From: Rubripirellula reticaptiva
GTDB taxonomy: Bacteria > Planctomycetota > Planctomycetia > Pirellulales > Pirellulaceae
Assembly (NCBI RefSeq): GCF_007860175.1
Contig: NZ_SJPX01000006.1
Span: 188,074 to 252,073 of the forward strand
Direction of reading: 5' to 3'
DNA: 64,000 nucleotides
The translations under genes were made by a program, and so were the position numbers. The notes under the pieces were generated by a model. That model made no database searches and had not been told where the DNA came from. It saw nothing but the letters and a program-made list of their open reading frames with translations. Shown piece by piece: positions 8,496 through 16,893 of this stretch (positions within the stretch are counted from its first letter, which is position 1; each line of letters begins with the position of its first letter).

Positions 8496-9920
8496 ATGAA
8501 ACGTTTGGTTTCAATTGCCAAATCGCTGGTGGGTCCAGCGATTGTGGTCGCCGTATTGGTTATGGGGTGGACGTTCCGTAAGCAGTTGTTTCCGCAGCAG
8601 GAAACGACCGCCGCGTCGAAGGTTGATGCGCCGGGAGAGTCGGCCGAGAAGCAGACCGTCCTCGAAATCAGCGAACAGGCTCGAAAGAATCTGTCGCTCG
8701 TTTCCAAAGCCGCGCGGCCCCAATCGTACTGGCGCACTGTCGTGATTCCTGGAGAAGTTGCCGACCGTCCAGGGCTGTCCGATCGAGGAGTCACGTCACC
8801 AGCAGTTGGTGTCGTCACAGCGATCCATGCGTTTCCTGGCGACACGATGCGACCGGGAGAGCCACTGTTCTCCCTGCGTTTGTTCAGCGAATACCTACAG
8901 GCTACACAGACCCAGTTATTCAAGGCTCGACAAGAAACCACCATCGTTCAAGCCGAAATCGATCGCTTGTCTGGAGCGGTCAGCACTGGTGCTGTTTCTC
9001 GCTCCAAGATGATCGAACTGGAGAGCGAAATCAGTCGCCAAAGCACATTGATCCAAGCTTCTCGCCAAGAGTTGCTGACGCGAGGTTTGACGCCTGAGCA
9101 AGTGCAACAGATTGAATCTGGAACGTTCATTTCAACTGTCGACGTGGTTGCTCCGCCAGTGCGAGACTTTGACGCGCTCGCAAATCGCAAGGCACCTCAG
9201 GAAATTCAGCAAGTTAATTTCGTCAGTGAATTGGCTCAGGACCAACCAATTGCATACGAGGTTCAAGAGTTGTCAGTCGAACTCGGGCAGCAAGTACAAG
9301 CAGGCCAATTGCTTGCGAACTTGTCGAATCACCAGATGCTTTACATCGTCGGTCACGCCTTCAAACGCGAGGCGACGTTCCTGGAAAAAGCGGCACAGGA
9401 GAGGCGGCCGATTGAAATCGAGTTCGCCGAGGATGAGGAGGGGAGTTGGCCGGAACTGCAGCAGACGTTCAATATTCGTCATCTGTCGAATTCAATCGAC
9501 AAGAACAATCGAACCTTTGACTTCTTTGTTCCGCTGTCAAATCAGTCGCGATCCTACGGCGACCAAGGCCGGGTATTCCTCGTTTGGCGTTTTCGCCCTG
9601 GCCAACGTGCTCGTATCCATGTCCCGGTGAAAAAGTTCGATGACGTGTTCGTGCTGCCCGCCGAGGCGGTCGTGCGAGAGGGACCAGAGGCATACGTGTT
9701 CCGGCAAAACGGCGATTTGTTCAAGCAGATTCCCGTTCATGTTGTGCACGAGGATCGACGCTCGGTTGTGATCGCCAACGATGGCAACATCACGGCAGGA
9801 GCGTACTTGGCACAGAACTCAGCCGCCTCGCTGAATCGAGTGCTCAAATCACAGTCGGCCAGTGGAAAAGAACCCGGCGTGCATGTTCACGCTGACGGAA
9901 CCACGCATGCTGCGCATTGA
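8496..9920 (+). CDS. Heavy-metal efflux RND periplasmic adaptor (CzcB/CusB type)
   Basis: 474 residues. One N-terminal membrane anchor (about 10-28), then the membrane-fusion-protein layout: 'VIPGEVADRPG' and 'VVTAIHAFPGDTMRPGEPLF' for the lipoyl half-motifs, an alpha-hairpin at about 130-200, a beta-barrel, and a C-terminal domain with 'VFVLPAEAVV'. It would link an inner-membrane RND pump to an outer-membrane channel. The C-terminus is His-rich (HVHADGTTHAAH), suggesting direct metal binding. Its stop codon is the first part of the inverted repeat that brackets the next, unrelated gene; the pump gene follows beyond that insertion. Confidence 0.88.
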   Translation: MKRLVSIAKSLVGPAIVVAVLVMGWTFRKQLFPQQETTAASKVDAPGESAEKQTVLEISEQARKNLSLVSKAARPQSYWRTVVIPGEVADRPGLSDRGVTSPAVGVVTAIHAFPGDTMRPGEPLFSLRLFSEYLQATQTQLFKARQETTIVQAEIDRLSGAVSTGAVSRSKMIELESEISRQSTLIQASRQELLTRGLTPEQVQQIESGTFISTVDVVAPPVRDFDALANRKAPQEIQQVNFVSELAQDQPIAYEVQELSVELGQQVQAGQLLANLSNHQMLYIVGHAFKREATFLEKAAQERRPIEIEFAEDEEGSWPELQQTFNIRHLSNSIDKNNRTFDFFVPLSNQSRSYGDQGRVFLVWRFRPGQRARIHVPVKKFDDVFVLPAEAVVREGPEAYVFRQNGDLFKQIPVHVVHEDRRSVVIANDGNITAGAYLAQNSAASLNRVLKSQSASGKEPGVHVHADGTTHAAH

Positions 9921-10363
9921 TTGAAGAATGAAGATTGTCGATTGAAGATTTGGGAAATCCAAGAACAGGGCATGAAGAATGAATGATTCGAAATTGAAGT
10001 CGCGGACGAAGCAGTTTGCGTTGCGGGTGATGAAGCTTGTTGGTGCGCTGCCTGACAATGCTGTCGGGCGTCCGATTAGTAGTCAATTGATCCGTAGTGC
10101 TACATCTGTTGGCGCGAATTATCGAGCGGCGTGTCGCGGTCGCTCCAAGGCCGAATTTGTTTCAAAGCTGAGCATCGTCATCGAAGAGGCAGACGAGAGT
10201 TGCTACTGGCTTGAACTAATCATCGAAGGCGAACTCCTGCCAAAAGAAAAGGTCGAATCACTTCTCGACGAAGCCAATCAAATTACGGCAATCATGGTCG
10301 CGTCGAGAAAGACCGCCAAAGGCGATCAATGATCCACGCCATAGCAATCTTCATTCTTCAATC
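9919..10363. repeat. Inverted-repeat-bounded four-helix-bundle element, copy 1
   Basis: The 19-base sequence gattgaagaatgaagattg at 9919-9937 recurs exactly in inverse orientation at 10345-10363. Adjoining bases extend the similarity with shuffled 'gattgaagatt' units. Between the arms lies a single small gene. The arms sit at the stop of the adaptor gene and 11 bases before the pump gene, so the whole unit behaves like an insertion in the efflux operon. Confidence 0.75.
9979..10332 (+). CDS. Four-helix-bundle protein (S23/IVP family), copy 1
   Basis: 117 residues, predicted all-helical, with the family signature 'LIRSATSVGANYRAACRGRS' followed by 'EFVSKLSIVIEEADESCYWLEL'. This is the family of proteins encoded in 23S rRNA intervening sequences and of Avd-like accessory proteins of diversity-generating retroelements. 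It has no known role in metal transport and interrupts adaptor and pump genes, bounded by a 19-bp inverted repeat. No reverse transcriptase or variable repeat is nearby. Its paralogue lies at 21824-22192. Confidence 0.85.
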   Translation: MNDSKLKSRTKQFALRVMKLVGALPDNAVGRPISSQLIRSATSVGANYRAACRGRSKAEFVSKLSIVIEEADESCYWLELIIEGELLPKEKVESLLDEANQITAIMVASRKTAKGDQ

Positions 10364-10374
10364 GACAATCTTCA

Positions 10375-13300
10375 ATGCTAGACGCAATCATCAAGTTTTC
10401 GCTCCGTTACCGCATGCTGGTCGTCGTCGTCAGTCTGTTTGTGCTGGTCTACGGATCGTACCTGGCGACTCAGATGTCGATCGACGTCTTTCCCGACCTC
10501 GACCGCCCTCGTGTCGTCATCATTACCGAAGCTCCCGGACTAGCGACCGAAGAAGTCGAGACGCTGGTGACGCAGCCGATCGAGATTGCGTTGATGGGTG
10601 CTAATGGCGTCCAGGCGGTTCGCAGTCAATCGACGGCGGGCTTGAACGTGATCTACATCGAGTTCGATTGGTCGACGGAAATTCGCGCTGCTCGTCAAAC
10701 TGTCCAAGAAAGACTGTCCACGTTGGAGGGTATCTTGCCGGATGGAATTCGTCCGCAGATGACGCCACCGTCTTCGATCATGGGGCAGATCATTGTCGCG
10801 GGGATTTACCGGCAAAACGGTCCCAGCGGCGGACGTCTCGCACAGCTCGGCAACACCGACATGATGGCCGAAATGGTCATTGGCAAAGACGGAAAGTTTC
10901 AGATCATTGTTTGGACGCCGGTCGATCGGCATGACTTTTCGACTTGGAAGAAAGTTCAGCCACAGGAGATTCAATGGGATGATGATCCCAATACCGATCC
11001 ACAGAATTCCCAAATCTCCGTCGGAACCGCCGAGATCAAAATCGAGGGCAAGTCACACGACGCACATTTTTACACCGACGCAAAACAACAACTTGAGCTG
11101 CGGACTGTCGCGGACTGGATCATTCGACCACGACTGTTGAAAGTCACCGGTGTCGCGGAAGTGTTCATGCTCGGCGGAGATCGCAAGCAGTACCAAATCC
11201 TGATCGACCCGACCGCGCTGCTCGAATACGACGTCACGGTTCAAGAGGTTGAACAGGCGCTACGAGCCAGCAACATCAACACGAGTGGCGGTTTCGCTGT
11301 CACGGGCGAGACCGAGCGACCGATTCGTATTCTTGGTCGCTTGGGACCGGAATCACGGGTCGTGATCGAAGACTTGAAGAAAGTCCCCGTCGGAAACCAT
11401 CCCAAACGAGCTGTCTTATTGGGGCAAGTCGATCGCGTCACCGAGGGACCGCAATTCAAGCGTGGTGATGGAAGCGTCGACGGTCGTCCGGGAATCGTGT
11501 TCACAACCGTCAAACAACCTCACGTTGACACACGCGATCTGAGTGATGCGGTCGCGGAGGCATTTGTCGAGGTCGAGGCATCGTTACCAGCAGACATCAT
11601 CGTCAACTCAGAACTGTTTCGCCTGAGAAACTTTATCGACCGAGGCATCTTCAATGTTGCCGAGGCACTGGTAGTCGGTGCGGTGCTCGTCATCATCGTG
11701 CTCTTTCTGTTCCTGCTGAACTTTCGCACGACGTTCATTACGCTCACCGCGATCCCGCTTTCGCTCGTTCTGACAACGCTTACGTTCCGCTTGATGGGTT
11801 GGATCAGTGGAACAGAGCTGTCCATCAACGTCATGACGCTCGGTGGTATCGCGGTTGCGATGGGCGAACTCGTCGACGATGCGATCGTTGATGTGGAGAA
11901 CATCTTTCGTCGACTGAAGCAAAACAACCTTTTACCAGTCGAAAAACAGAAATCGTCACTCGTCATTACTTTCGAGGCGAGCAAAGAGATTCGCAGCTCG
12001 ATCGTGTTTGGGACCGCGGTCGTGATTCTTTCCTTCATGCCGCTGTTCGCTCTGTCGGGCGTCGAAGGTCGATTGTTCACGCCGCTGGGCTTCGCCTACA
12101 TCGTGTCGATTTTGTCGTCCTTCGTCGTGTCGATGACCGTCACACCGGTGCTTTCCTACTATCTGTTGCCGAACTCGCGTGCAACGCACCACGAAGGCGA
12201 CGGGTTCTTGTTGCATGGGTTGAAAGCGATCGTAACTCATCTAATCCACCTCAGCATGGCGTTGCCGAAAACTTTGCTCATTCTGACATGGCTCGCTGTT
12301 GCCTTGGCCGCATGGCAAATGTCGACGCTTGGTCGGAACTTCTTACCGCCTTTTGATGAAGGCAGTATTCAAGTGAACGTGACCCTGCCTCCAGGATCGT
12401 CATTAGACGCATCCAACAAAGTCTCTGGAGCGATTGATTCCATCTTTCAGTCGATGCAAAAGACGGAGGAAAACCCAGATGGCGAGATTTTGCACTTCGT
12501 TCGTCGAACCGGTCGAGCGGAAATGGACGAGCATGCGTCGCCAGTTAACTTCGGCGAATACATCCTCAGTATGAATCCGGAGTCGCCGACCGAGCGAGAA
12601 GAAATCCTCGCGAGACTTCGGGAGAAAATCAGCGACGAAGCGCCCGGAGTGGACATTGAGGTCGAACAGCCTCTGGCGCACTTGATCAGTCATATGATTT
12701 CGGGCGTCTACGCCCAGATCGCGATCAAAATTCACGGTGACAATCTTGACACGCTGCAGCGAGTCGCCGAACAGGTCAAAGGAACCATCCAAGACGTGCC
12801 AGGTATAACGCCGCCCGTCGTTGAGCCGATCCAAGAAACCGCCGAACTACATATCGCCCTTCGCGCCGACGACTTGGCACTGCATGGACTGACTCGCGAA
12901 TATGTCGCGGACGTTTTGCAAACAGCGCTACAGGGTGAAGTCGTTTCGCAAGTTCTGGAAGGCCAGCGTCGATTCGATTTGCTAGTGCGGCTGGAGGAAG
13001 AGTATCGCACCGACTACGCCAATCTCGATCGGCTTCGCATCGACTTGCCTGATCGCGAGGGGCAACCCGATCGGGGACAGATCGAACTTCACGAGGTTGC
13101 GGACGTGGGCGTCGGCACCGGTCCCAATTCGATTAATCGCGAGAACGCACGCCGTCGGATCGTCATTCGTTGCAATACCGAAGGCCGAGACTTGGCCGGT
13201 GCCGTGAACGATATCAAGAGCCGTATTAGCAACCAAGTCGAAATGCCCGTCGGCTATTTCATTGAATACGGAGGGCAGTTCGAGAGCCAACAACGCGCGA

Positions 13301-13845
13301 CGCAACTGATCATCGTGCTCGCGGGCATATCGGTGATTGGCATGTTCGTCGTGCTCTTGATTTTGTTTCCGTCGATCCGAATCGTTTTGCAAATCCTAAA
13401 CGCACTCCCCACGGCGTTCATCGGTGGAGTAATGGCACTCGTTATCACGCAGCAAAGTCTCACCGTTGCGAGTCTGGTCGGTTTTATCTCGTTAGGCGGC
13501 ATCGCGGTTCGCAACGGCATTCTGCTGGTCACTCACTACTTTCACCTAATGAAGGAGGAAGGCGAAGAATTTACGCAGGAGATGGTGATGCGAGGCAGCC
13601 TGGAGCGACTCGCACCGGTTTTGATGACGGCGTTAACCGCTGGCATCGGACTGATACCGCTTGTGCTGGGTGGTCAAGAACCGGGCCGTGAAATTCTGTA
13701 TCCAGTTGCCACTGTCATCCTCGGCGGACTGACGACATCGACCTTTTGTGAATTCCTCATTCACCCTGGACTGTTTTGGAAATTTAGCGGTAAGGATGCT
13801 GCACGGCTCGCAAAACTCGAAGACGTGGAGGACGAATTTATGTAA
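10375..13845 (+). CDS. Heavy-metal efflux RND permease (CzcA/CusA type)
   Basis: 1156 residues, an inner-membrane proton-driven pump that exports divalent or monovalent metal ions with the adaptor encoded upstream. Visible are the N-terminal 'SIDVFPDLDRPRV' and 'TEEVETLVTQPIE' segments, the TM4 motif GELVDDAIVDVEN (about 496-508) with its acidic proton-relay residues, and 'FLPPFDEGSIQVN' in the second half. Compared with typical members (about 1040 residues) it carries an insertion of some 75 residues at about 145-235 in the first porter domain, including 'IVWTPVDRHDFSTW'. The substrate metal cannot be read from sequence. The ATG follows the right arm of the inserted element by 11 bases, so the element may supply its ribosome site. 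Confidence 0.9.
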   Translation: MLDAIIKFSLRYRMLVVVVSLFVLVYGSYLATQMSIDVFPDLDRPRVVIITEAPGLATEEVETLVTQPIEIALMGANGVQAVRSQSTAGLNVIYIEFDWSTEIRAARQTVQERLSTLEGILPDGIRPQMTPPSSIMGQIIVAGIYRQNGPSGGRLAQLGNTDMMAEMVIGKDGKFQIIVWTPVDRHDFSTWKKVQPQEIQWDDDPNTDPQNSQISVGTAEIKIEGKSHDAHFYTDAKQQLELRTVADWIIRPRLLKVTGVAEVFMLGGDRKQYQILIDPTALLEYDVTVQEVEQALRASNINTSGGFAVTGETERPIRILGRLGPESRVVIEDLKKVPVGNHPKRAVLLGQVDRVTEGPQFKRGDGSVDGRPGIVFTTVKQPHVDTRDLSDAVAEAFVEVEASLPADIIVNSELFRLRNFIDRGIFNVAEALVVGAVLVIIVLFLFLLNFRTTFITLTAIPLSLVLTTLTFRLMGWISGTELSINVMTLGGIAVAMGELVDDAIVDVENIFRRLKQNNLLPVEKQKSSLVITFEASKEIRSSIVFGTAVVILSFMPLFALSGVEGRLFTPLGFAYIVSILSSFVVSMTVTPVLSYYLLPNSRATHHEGDGFLLHGLKAIVTHLIHLSMALPKTLLILTWLAVALAAWQMSTLGRNFLPPFDEGSIQVNVTLPPGSSLDASNKVSGAIDSIFQSMQKTEENPDGEILHFVRRTGRAEMDEHASPVNFGEYILSMNPESPTEREEILARLREKISDEAPGVDIEVEQPLAHLISHMISGVYAQIAIKIHGDNLDTLQRVAEQVKGTIQDVPGITPPVVEPIQETAELHIALRADDLALHGLTREYVADVLQTALQGEVVSQVLEGQRRFDLLVRLEEEYRTDYANLDRLRIDLPDREGQPDRGQIELHEVADVGVGTGPNSINRENARRRIVIRCNTEGRDLAGAVNDIKSRISNQVEMPVGYFIEYGGQFESQQRATQLIIVLAGISVIGMFVVLLILFPSIRIVLQILNALPTAFIGGVMALVITQQSLTVASLVGFISLGGIAVRNGILLVTHYFHLMKEEGEEFTQEMVMRGSLERLAPVLMTALTAGIGLIPLVLGGQEPGREILYPVATVILGGLTTSTFCEFLIHPGLFWKFSGKDAARLAKLEDVEDEFM

Positions 13846-13860
13846 TTGAAGAATGATGAC

Positions 13861-13972
13861 TGAAGATTGCAGACTGAAACGTTGCAATCACACAACTCCC
13901 TCTAAACACCTCCCTTACGAAAGAAACAAAATGATGACTTTGAAAACCGCGTGTCAAAAATCTGCAATCTTC
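13861..13972. repeat. 13-bp inverted repeat related to the four-helix-bundle element arms
   Basis: Arm tgaagattgcaga at 13861-13873 and its exact inverse at 13960-13972, with 'attgaagaatga' just to the left. The units are the same GAAGAATGAAGATT type as the arms around the four-helix gene at 9.9-10.4 kb, but there is no gene between. The right arm lies inside the signal-peptide coding region of the lipoprotein gene. Confidence 0.55.
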
Positions 13973-14479
13973 AATCTCCGATCGGCAATCGCATTGGCTT
14001 GCCTCTTGAGCTTTGTCGGTTGCACACAGGAAACAGCTTCGACCACAGCCCCGACAGACGACCATGGGCACGAACATGCTGACGGCGAAGAACACGATGA
14101 CCACGGCGTTGCTGGCCATGGGCATGGTGCCGGACCTCACGACGGCGTCGTTGCCGATTGGGGCGGCGGAAAGTTCCATGTCGAGTTCATCGTCGACCAC
14201 GACAAGCAAGAAGGAACGGTTTACATCTTCGGCGCGGATGAGAAAACACCGACGCCAATTGACGCAACGGAAATTGAGATGAGCATTACCGATCCGGTGA
14301 TGCAAGTTTCACTCAAAGCGGCACCCCAAGAAAATGATCCTGCTGGCAAGGCATCTCGCTTCATTGGCAACCACGAAAAGCTTGGAGTCGTCCAAGAGTA
14401 CGCTGGCACCATCTCGGGCGTTATCGACGGAACTCCCTACTCGGGTGACTTCCAAGAAGAAGCACACGGACATGAGTGA
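13931..14479 (+). CDS. His-rich lipoprotein of the metal-efflux locus
   Basis: About 182 residues from the ATG at 13931; longer in-frame starts (from 13853) lie in repeat DNA and are rejected. The signal peptide ends in a lipobox (LSFVGC), then comes a low-complexity His/Asp stretch ('HGHEHADGEEHDDHG') and a folded domain with 'WGGGKFHVEFIVDHDKQEG'. Likely a periplasmic metal-binding lipoprotein co-transcribed with the pump. Residues encoded by the repeat ('QKSAIFNLRSAIALA') form part of the signal peptide, so the repeat has been absorbed into the coding sequence. Confidence 0.7.
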   Translation: MMTLKTACQKSAIFNLRSAIALACLLSFVGCTQETASTTAPTDDHGHEHADGEEHDDHGVAGHGHGAGPHDGVVADWGGGKFHVEFIVDHDKQEGTVYIFGADEKTPTPIDATEIEMSITDPVMQVSLKAAPQENDPAGKASRFIGNHEKLGVVQEYAGTISGVIDGTPYSGDFQEEAHGHE

Positions 14480-14578
14480 TTGTCGCACGACGCTTCACGA
14501 CCACTGTTTGACCGCATACGTAATGACGTCAACGGGTTCGCAAGTCATTGGTTTTCATTTGTCAGTTGGAAGTTTTCA

Positions 14579-14944
14579 ATGCTAATTGTCAAAGCGTTGA
14601 TCTCGGCAGCCGTGATCGTAGCGGTTGCCGAGATCGCTGGACGGATGCCGAGACTTGGCGCGTTGTTGTTGACACTGCCGATCATCAGCATCCTGGCGTT
14701 CATTATGACGTGGAACAAGGAACAAGACATGAACTCGATAGCGACTCTGGCTCGCTCGTCGCTTGTACTCGTTCCACTCGGGTTGCCGTTCTTCGTGCCA
14801 TTCGCGATTTCCAATCGGACAGGTTTGTCCTTCTGGCCGTCGTTCGTGATCGGCATTCTTTTGGCGTCGATAACGATTGGCACGTGGTTTTGGGTTTCAT
14901 CACCTCCCACTAACCGTCCATCTTCCATCGAAACTCATCAATAG
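14579..14944 (+). CDS. DUF3147 family membrane protein
   Basis: 121 residues, four hydrophobic helices, with 'AEIAGRMPRLGALLLTLPI' and 'SILAFIMTWNKEQD' typical of DUF3147. The ATG at 14579 is chosen because 'ttggaag' precedes it and the 33 upstream residues of the longer frame are atypical. It ends the metal-efflux gene group on the same strand. Function unknown; an inner-membrane role is inferred. Confidence 0.7.
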   Translation: MLIVKALISAAVIVAVAEIAGRMPRLGALLLTLPIISILAFIMTWNKEQDMNSIATLARSSLVLVPLGLPFFVPFAISNRTGLSFWPSFVIGILLASITIGTWFWVSSPPTNRPSSIETHQ

Positions 14945-15230
14945 ATTCGGTGGGTGGCGATCGGCGTTTACGTCGGTCAGCGGTTCTGTCTGTGAATGCC
15001 TTCTATGACAGGACCGAAGGAGAAATCTTCCACCCACCTCCTTTCATTGTTCCGCCAAACCGGAACCAGACATGGTCCGGCGTTTCGGTCTGCATGTTCG
15101 TCTCCGTTGATTGTCGAGCAGGCGTGTCGACGTGTAGTCCACCGCTAGCGGCTATTCTCACAATGCCTTTCGACAGTTAAAACACGTGCTAGGAATTCAC
15201 TCTTATCACTTCAGCAGGGACAACACCGTC

Positions 15231-15485
15231 ATGGCAAAGAAGAAATCAGCTCCTAAGAAGAAGGCAGCTCCCAAGAAATCGACCGCAACTCAAAAGTCTT
15301 CCACACTTGGTGACATCTATAACCAAGTCGCTGCCCGCGCTGACACAAAAGGTGTGAAAATCAACGTCGCTGAGACCAAGCGAGTCCTGGCGTGCTTTTT
15401 TGACGTGCTCGAAGACTACAAACCGGCCGATGCGTTCGACTTCGTCGCCAAAGGTCTGAAGCGTGCAGGTACTCGGCGTCGCTAA
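15231..15485 (+). CDS. Small Lys/Ala-rich basic protein
   Basis: 84 residues. The N-terminus (MAKKKSAPKKKAAPKK) resembles the AAKK repeats of histone-H1-like and HU-extension tails and should bind nucleic acid. The C-terminal 55 residues form a compact acidic/basic helical domain ('GVKINVAETKRVLACFFDVL') ending in RAGTRRR. From memory, similar small proteins occur in other planctomycetes. A nucleoid-associated role is plausible but not shown. It ends one base before the AlkD start. Confidence 0.6.
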   Translation: MAKKKSAPKKKAAPKKSTATQKSSTLGDIYNQVAARADTKGVKINVAETKRVLACFFDVLEDYKPADAFDFVAKGLKRAGTRRR

Positions 15486-15486
15486 G

Positions 15487-16212
15487 ATGACGGCAAAGCA
15501 GGTTCTGTCGGCCCTGCGTGCGGTGGCTCGGCAAGATAAGGCAGCGTTCTTGCCGGGGTTCTTCAAGGCTGTGCCTGGCGGGTACGGTGAAGGCGATCGA
15601 TTTCTCGGTTGCGTGGTGCCGGACCAGCGTAAGGTGGCTCGGCAGTTTCGTGATTTGTCGCGTGACGAGCTTGAGAAGCTGTTTGCGTCGCCTTGGCATG
15701 AGTGCCGGCTGACCGGAATGTTGATTCTGGTTGGTCAGTATGAGGCCGCCGCGAAGCCGAAGAATCCTCATCGCGATTTTGAATGCCGCGGGATCGTTGA
15801 CTTCTACTTGGCGAACCTCGATGCGGTGAACAACTGGGACATCGTTGACACGACATCGCCGAAGATCCTTGGGGCATGGTTGGTGGAGCATTTCGACGAG
15901 CGACGTGTGCTCGATCGGCTTGCCGCCAGTGATGTATTGTGGGAGCGACGCGTGGCAGTCTTGGCTACTTTGTCGCTGATCAAGAACGACGAGTTCGAGG
16001 AGATCGTCGAGCTTGCCGAGCGTCTGATGGACGACGGACATGACTTGATGCACAAGGCGATCGGATGGATGCTTCGTGAAATGGGCAATCGCGACCAGCG
16101 GCAATTAGAAATGTTCTTGAAGAAGCATGCCAAGACCATGCCGCGAACGATGCTTCGTTACTCAATTGAAAAGTTGTCGAGGGAAGACCGAACGAAATGG
16201 ATGAATCAGTGA
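15487..16212 (+). CDS. DNA alkylation repair protein, AlkD-like
   Basis: 241 residues of HEAT-like helices. The AlkD signature WDIVD (117-121) with the catalytic Asp is present, followed by 'ERRVAVLATLSLIKNDEF'. AlkD-type glycosylases remove 3- and 7-alkylpurines from DNA. The ATG at 15487 follows the stop of the Lys-rich gene by one base, so translation is probably coupled. It overlaps the HD-domain gene by 16 bases. The three genes form an operon. Confidence 0.88.
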   Translation: MTAKQVLSALRAVARQDKAAFLPGFFKAVPGGYGEGDRFLGCVVPDQRKVARQFRDLSRDELEKLFASPWHECRLTGMLILVGQYEAAAKPKNPHRDFECRGIVDFYLANLDAVNNWDIVDTTSPKILGAWLVEHFDERRVLDRLAASDVLWERRVAVLATLSLIKNDEFEEIVELAERLMDDGHDLMHKAIGWMLREMGNRDQRQLEMFLKKHAKTMPRTMLRYSIEKLSREDRTKWMNQ

Positions 16213-16814
16213 CCGGGCATTTTGTGGAGAGAGTCGAAACGATCGTGCGGGAACGAATGGAAGGTCAAACGGCCGGTCACGGCATGGATCATGTGTTGCG
16301 GGTGCTGGCATCGGCTCGCGCGATTCAAGCTGATGCCGGCGGCGATTTGGAAGTCGTCGAACTAGCGGCATTGCTGCACGATGTCGGTGATGCCAAGTTT
16401 CATGATGGCGTTGAGCGGAGTGCCGAGTTCGCTCTTGAGATCCTGAGTGGTCTGGGTGCGGAGGATGATCTGGTCGAACACGTCGCTCACATCGTCGACA
16501 ACATCTCGTTTCGCAAAGGCGAGTCGGCCAAACCGTTATCGCTGGAAGGTCAGGTCGTTCAGGATGCCGATCGGCTGGACGCTCTGGGAGCGATCGGGAT
16601 TGTGCGAACGATCGAGTATGGGGCCGCGTTTGGTCAGCCGTTCTACTTGGCCGACGCGGGCAATGCCAAAACGGGTGTCGGCCATTTTCATGACAAGCTG
16701 TTCAAACTCAAGTCGCTGATGAATACCGACGCTGGCCGGCGGATGGCCGAAGACAGGGAAGCGTTCATGCAAACGTTTCTGGATCAGTTCATGCGTGAGA
16801 ACAAATGCTTATAG
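16197..16814 (+). CDS. HD-domain phosphohydrolase
   Basis: 205 residues of the HD superfamily (YedJ-like). Metal-binding residues are visible in 'TAGHGMDHVLRV' (H), 'ALLHDVGDAK' (HD) and 'VQDADRLDALGA' (D). Such proteins hydrolyse phosphate esters of nucleotides or related compounds; the substrate is unknown. The gene overlaps the AlkD gene. Its stop codon TAG is the first three bases of the REP-like palindrome that follows, so the last residues (NKCL) abut the repeat directly. Confidence 0.82.
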   Translation: MDESVTGHFVERVETIVRERMEGQTAGHGMDHVLRVLASARAIQADAGGDLEVVELAALLHDVGDAKFHDGVERSAEFALEILSGLGAEDDLVEHVAHIVDNISFRKGESAKPLSLEGQVVQDADRLDALGAIGIVRTIEYGAAFGQPFYLADAGNAKTGVGHFHDKLFKLKSLMNTDAGRRMAEDREAFMQTFLDQFMRENKCL

Positions 16815-16880
16815 CGGAGCGGCGCAAGCCGCGCGGTGAGCCATCACGCGAAAAACCGGAGGGCTTGCGCCCTGCCGCTA
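16812..16880. repeat. REP-like palindrome pair, copy A (left of the RAYT gene)
   Basis: Left arm begins tagcggagcggcgcaagccg; the right arm at 16855-16880 is its near-inverse (accggagggcttgcgccctg, then ccgct). The arms can form a long hairpin. It belongs to a family found at five loci here (16.8, 17.5, 23.2, 37.3-37.5 and 38.4 kb). The first bases provide the stop codon of the HD-domain gene. Confidence 0.75.
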
Positions 16881-16893
16881 CATTTGTTGAGTT

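Noticed and set aside
9979-10332. Possible diversity-generating retroelement, because Avd proteins are four-helix bundles
   Set aside because: No reverse transcriptase, template repeat or variable repeat in the surroundings of either copy.
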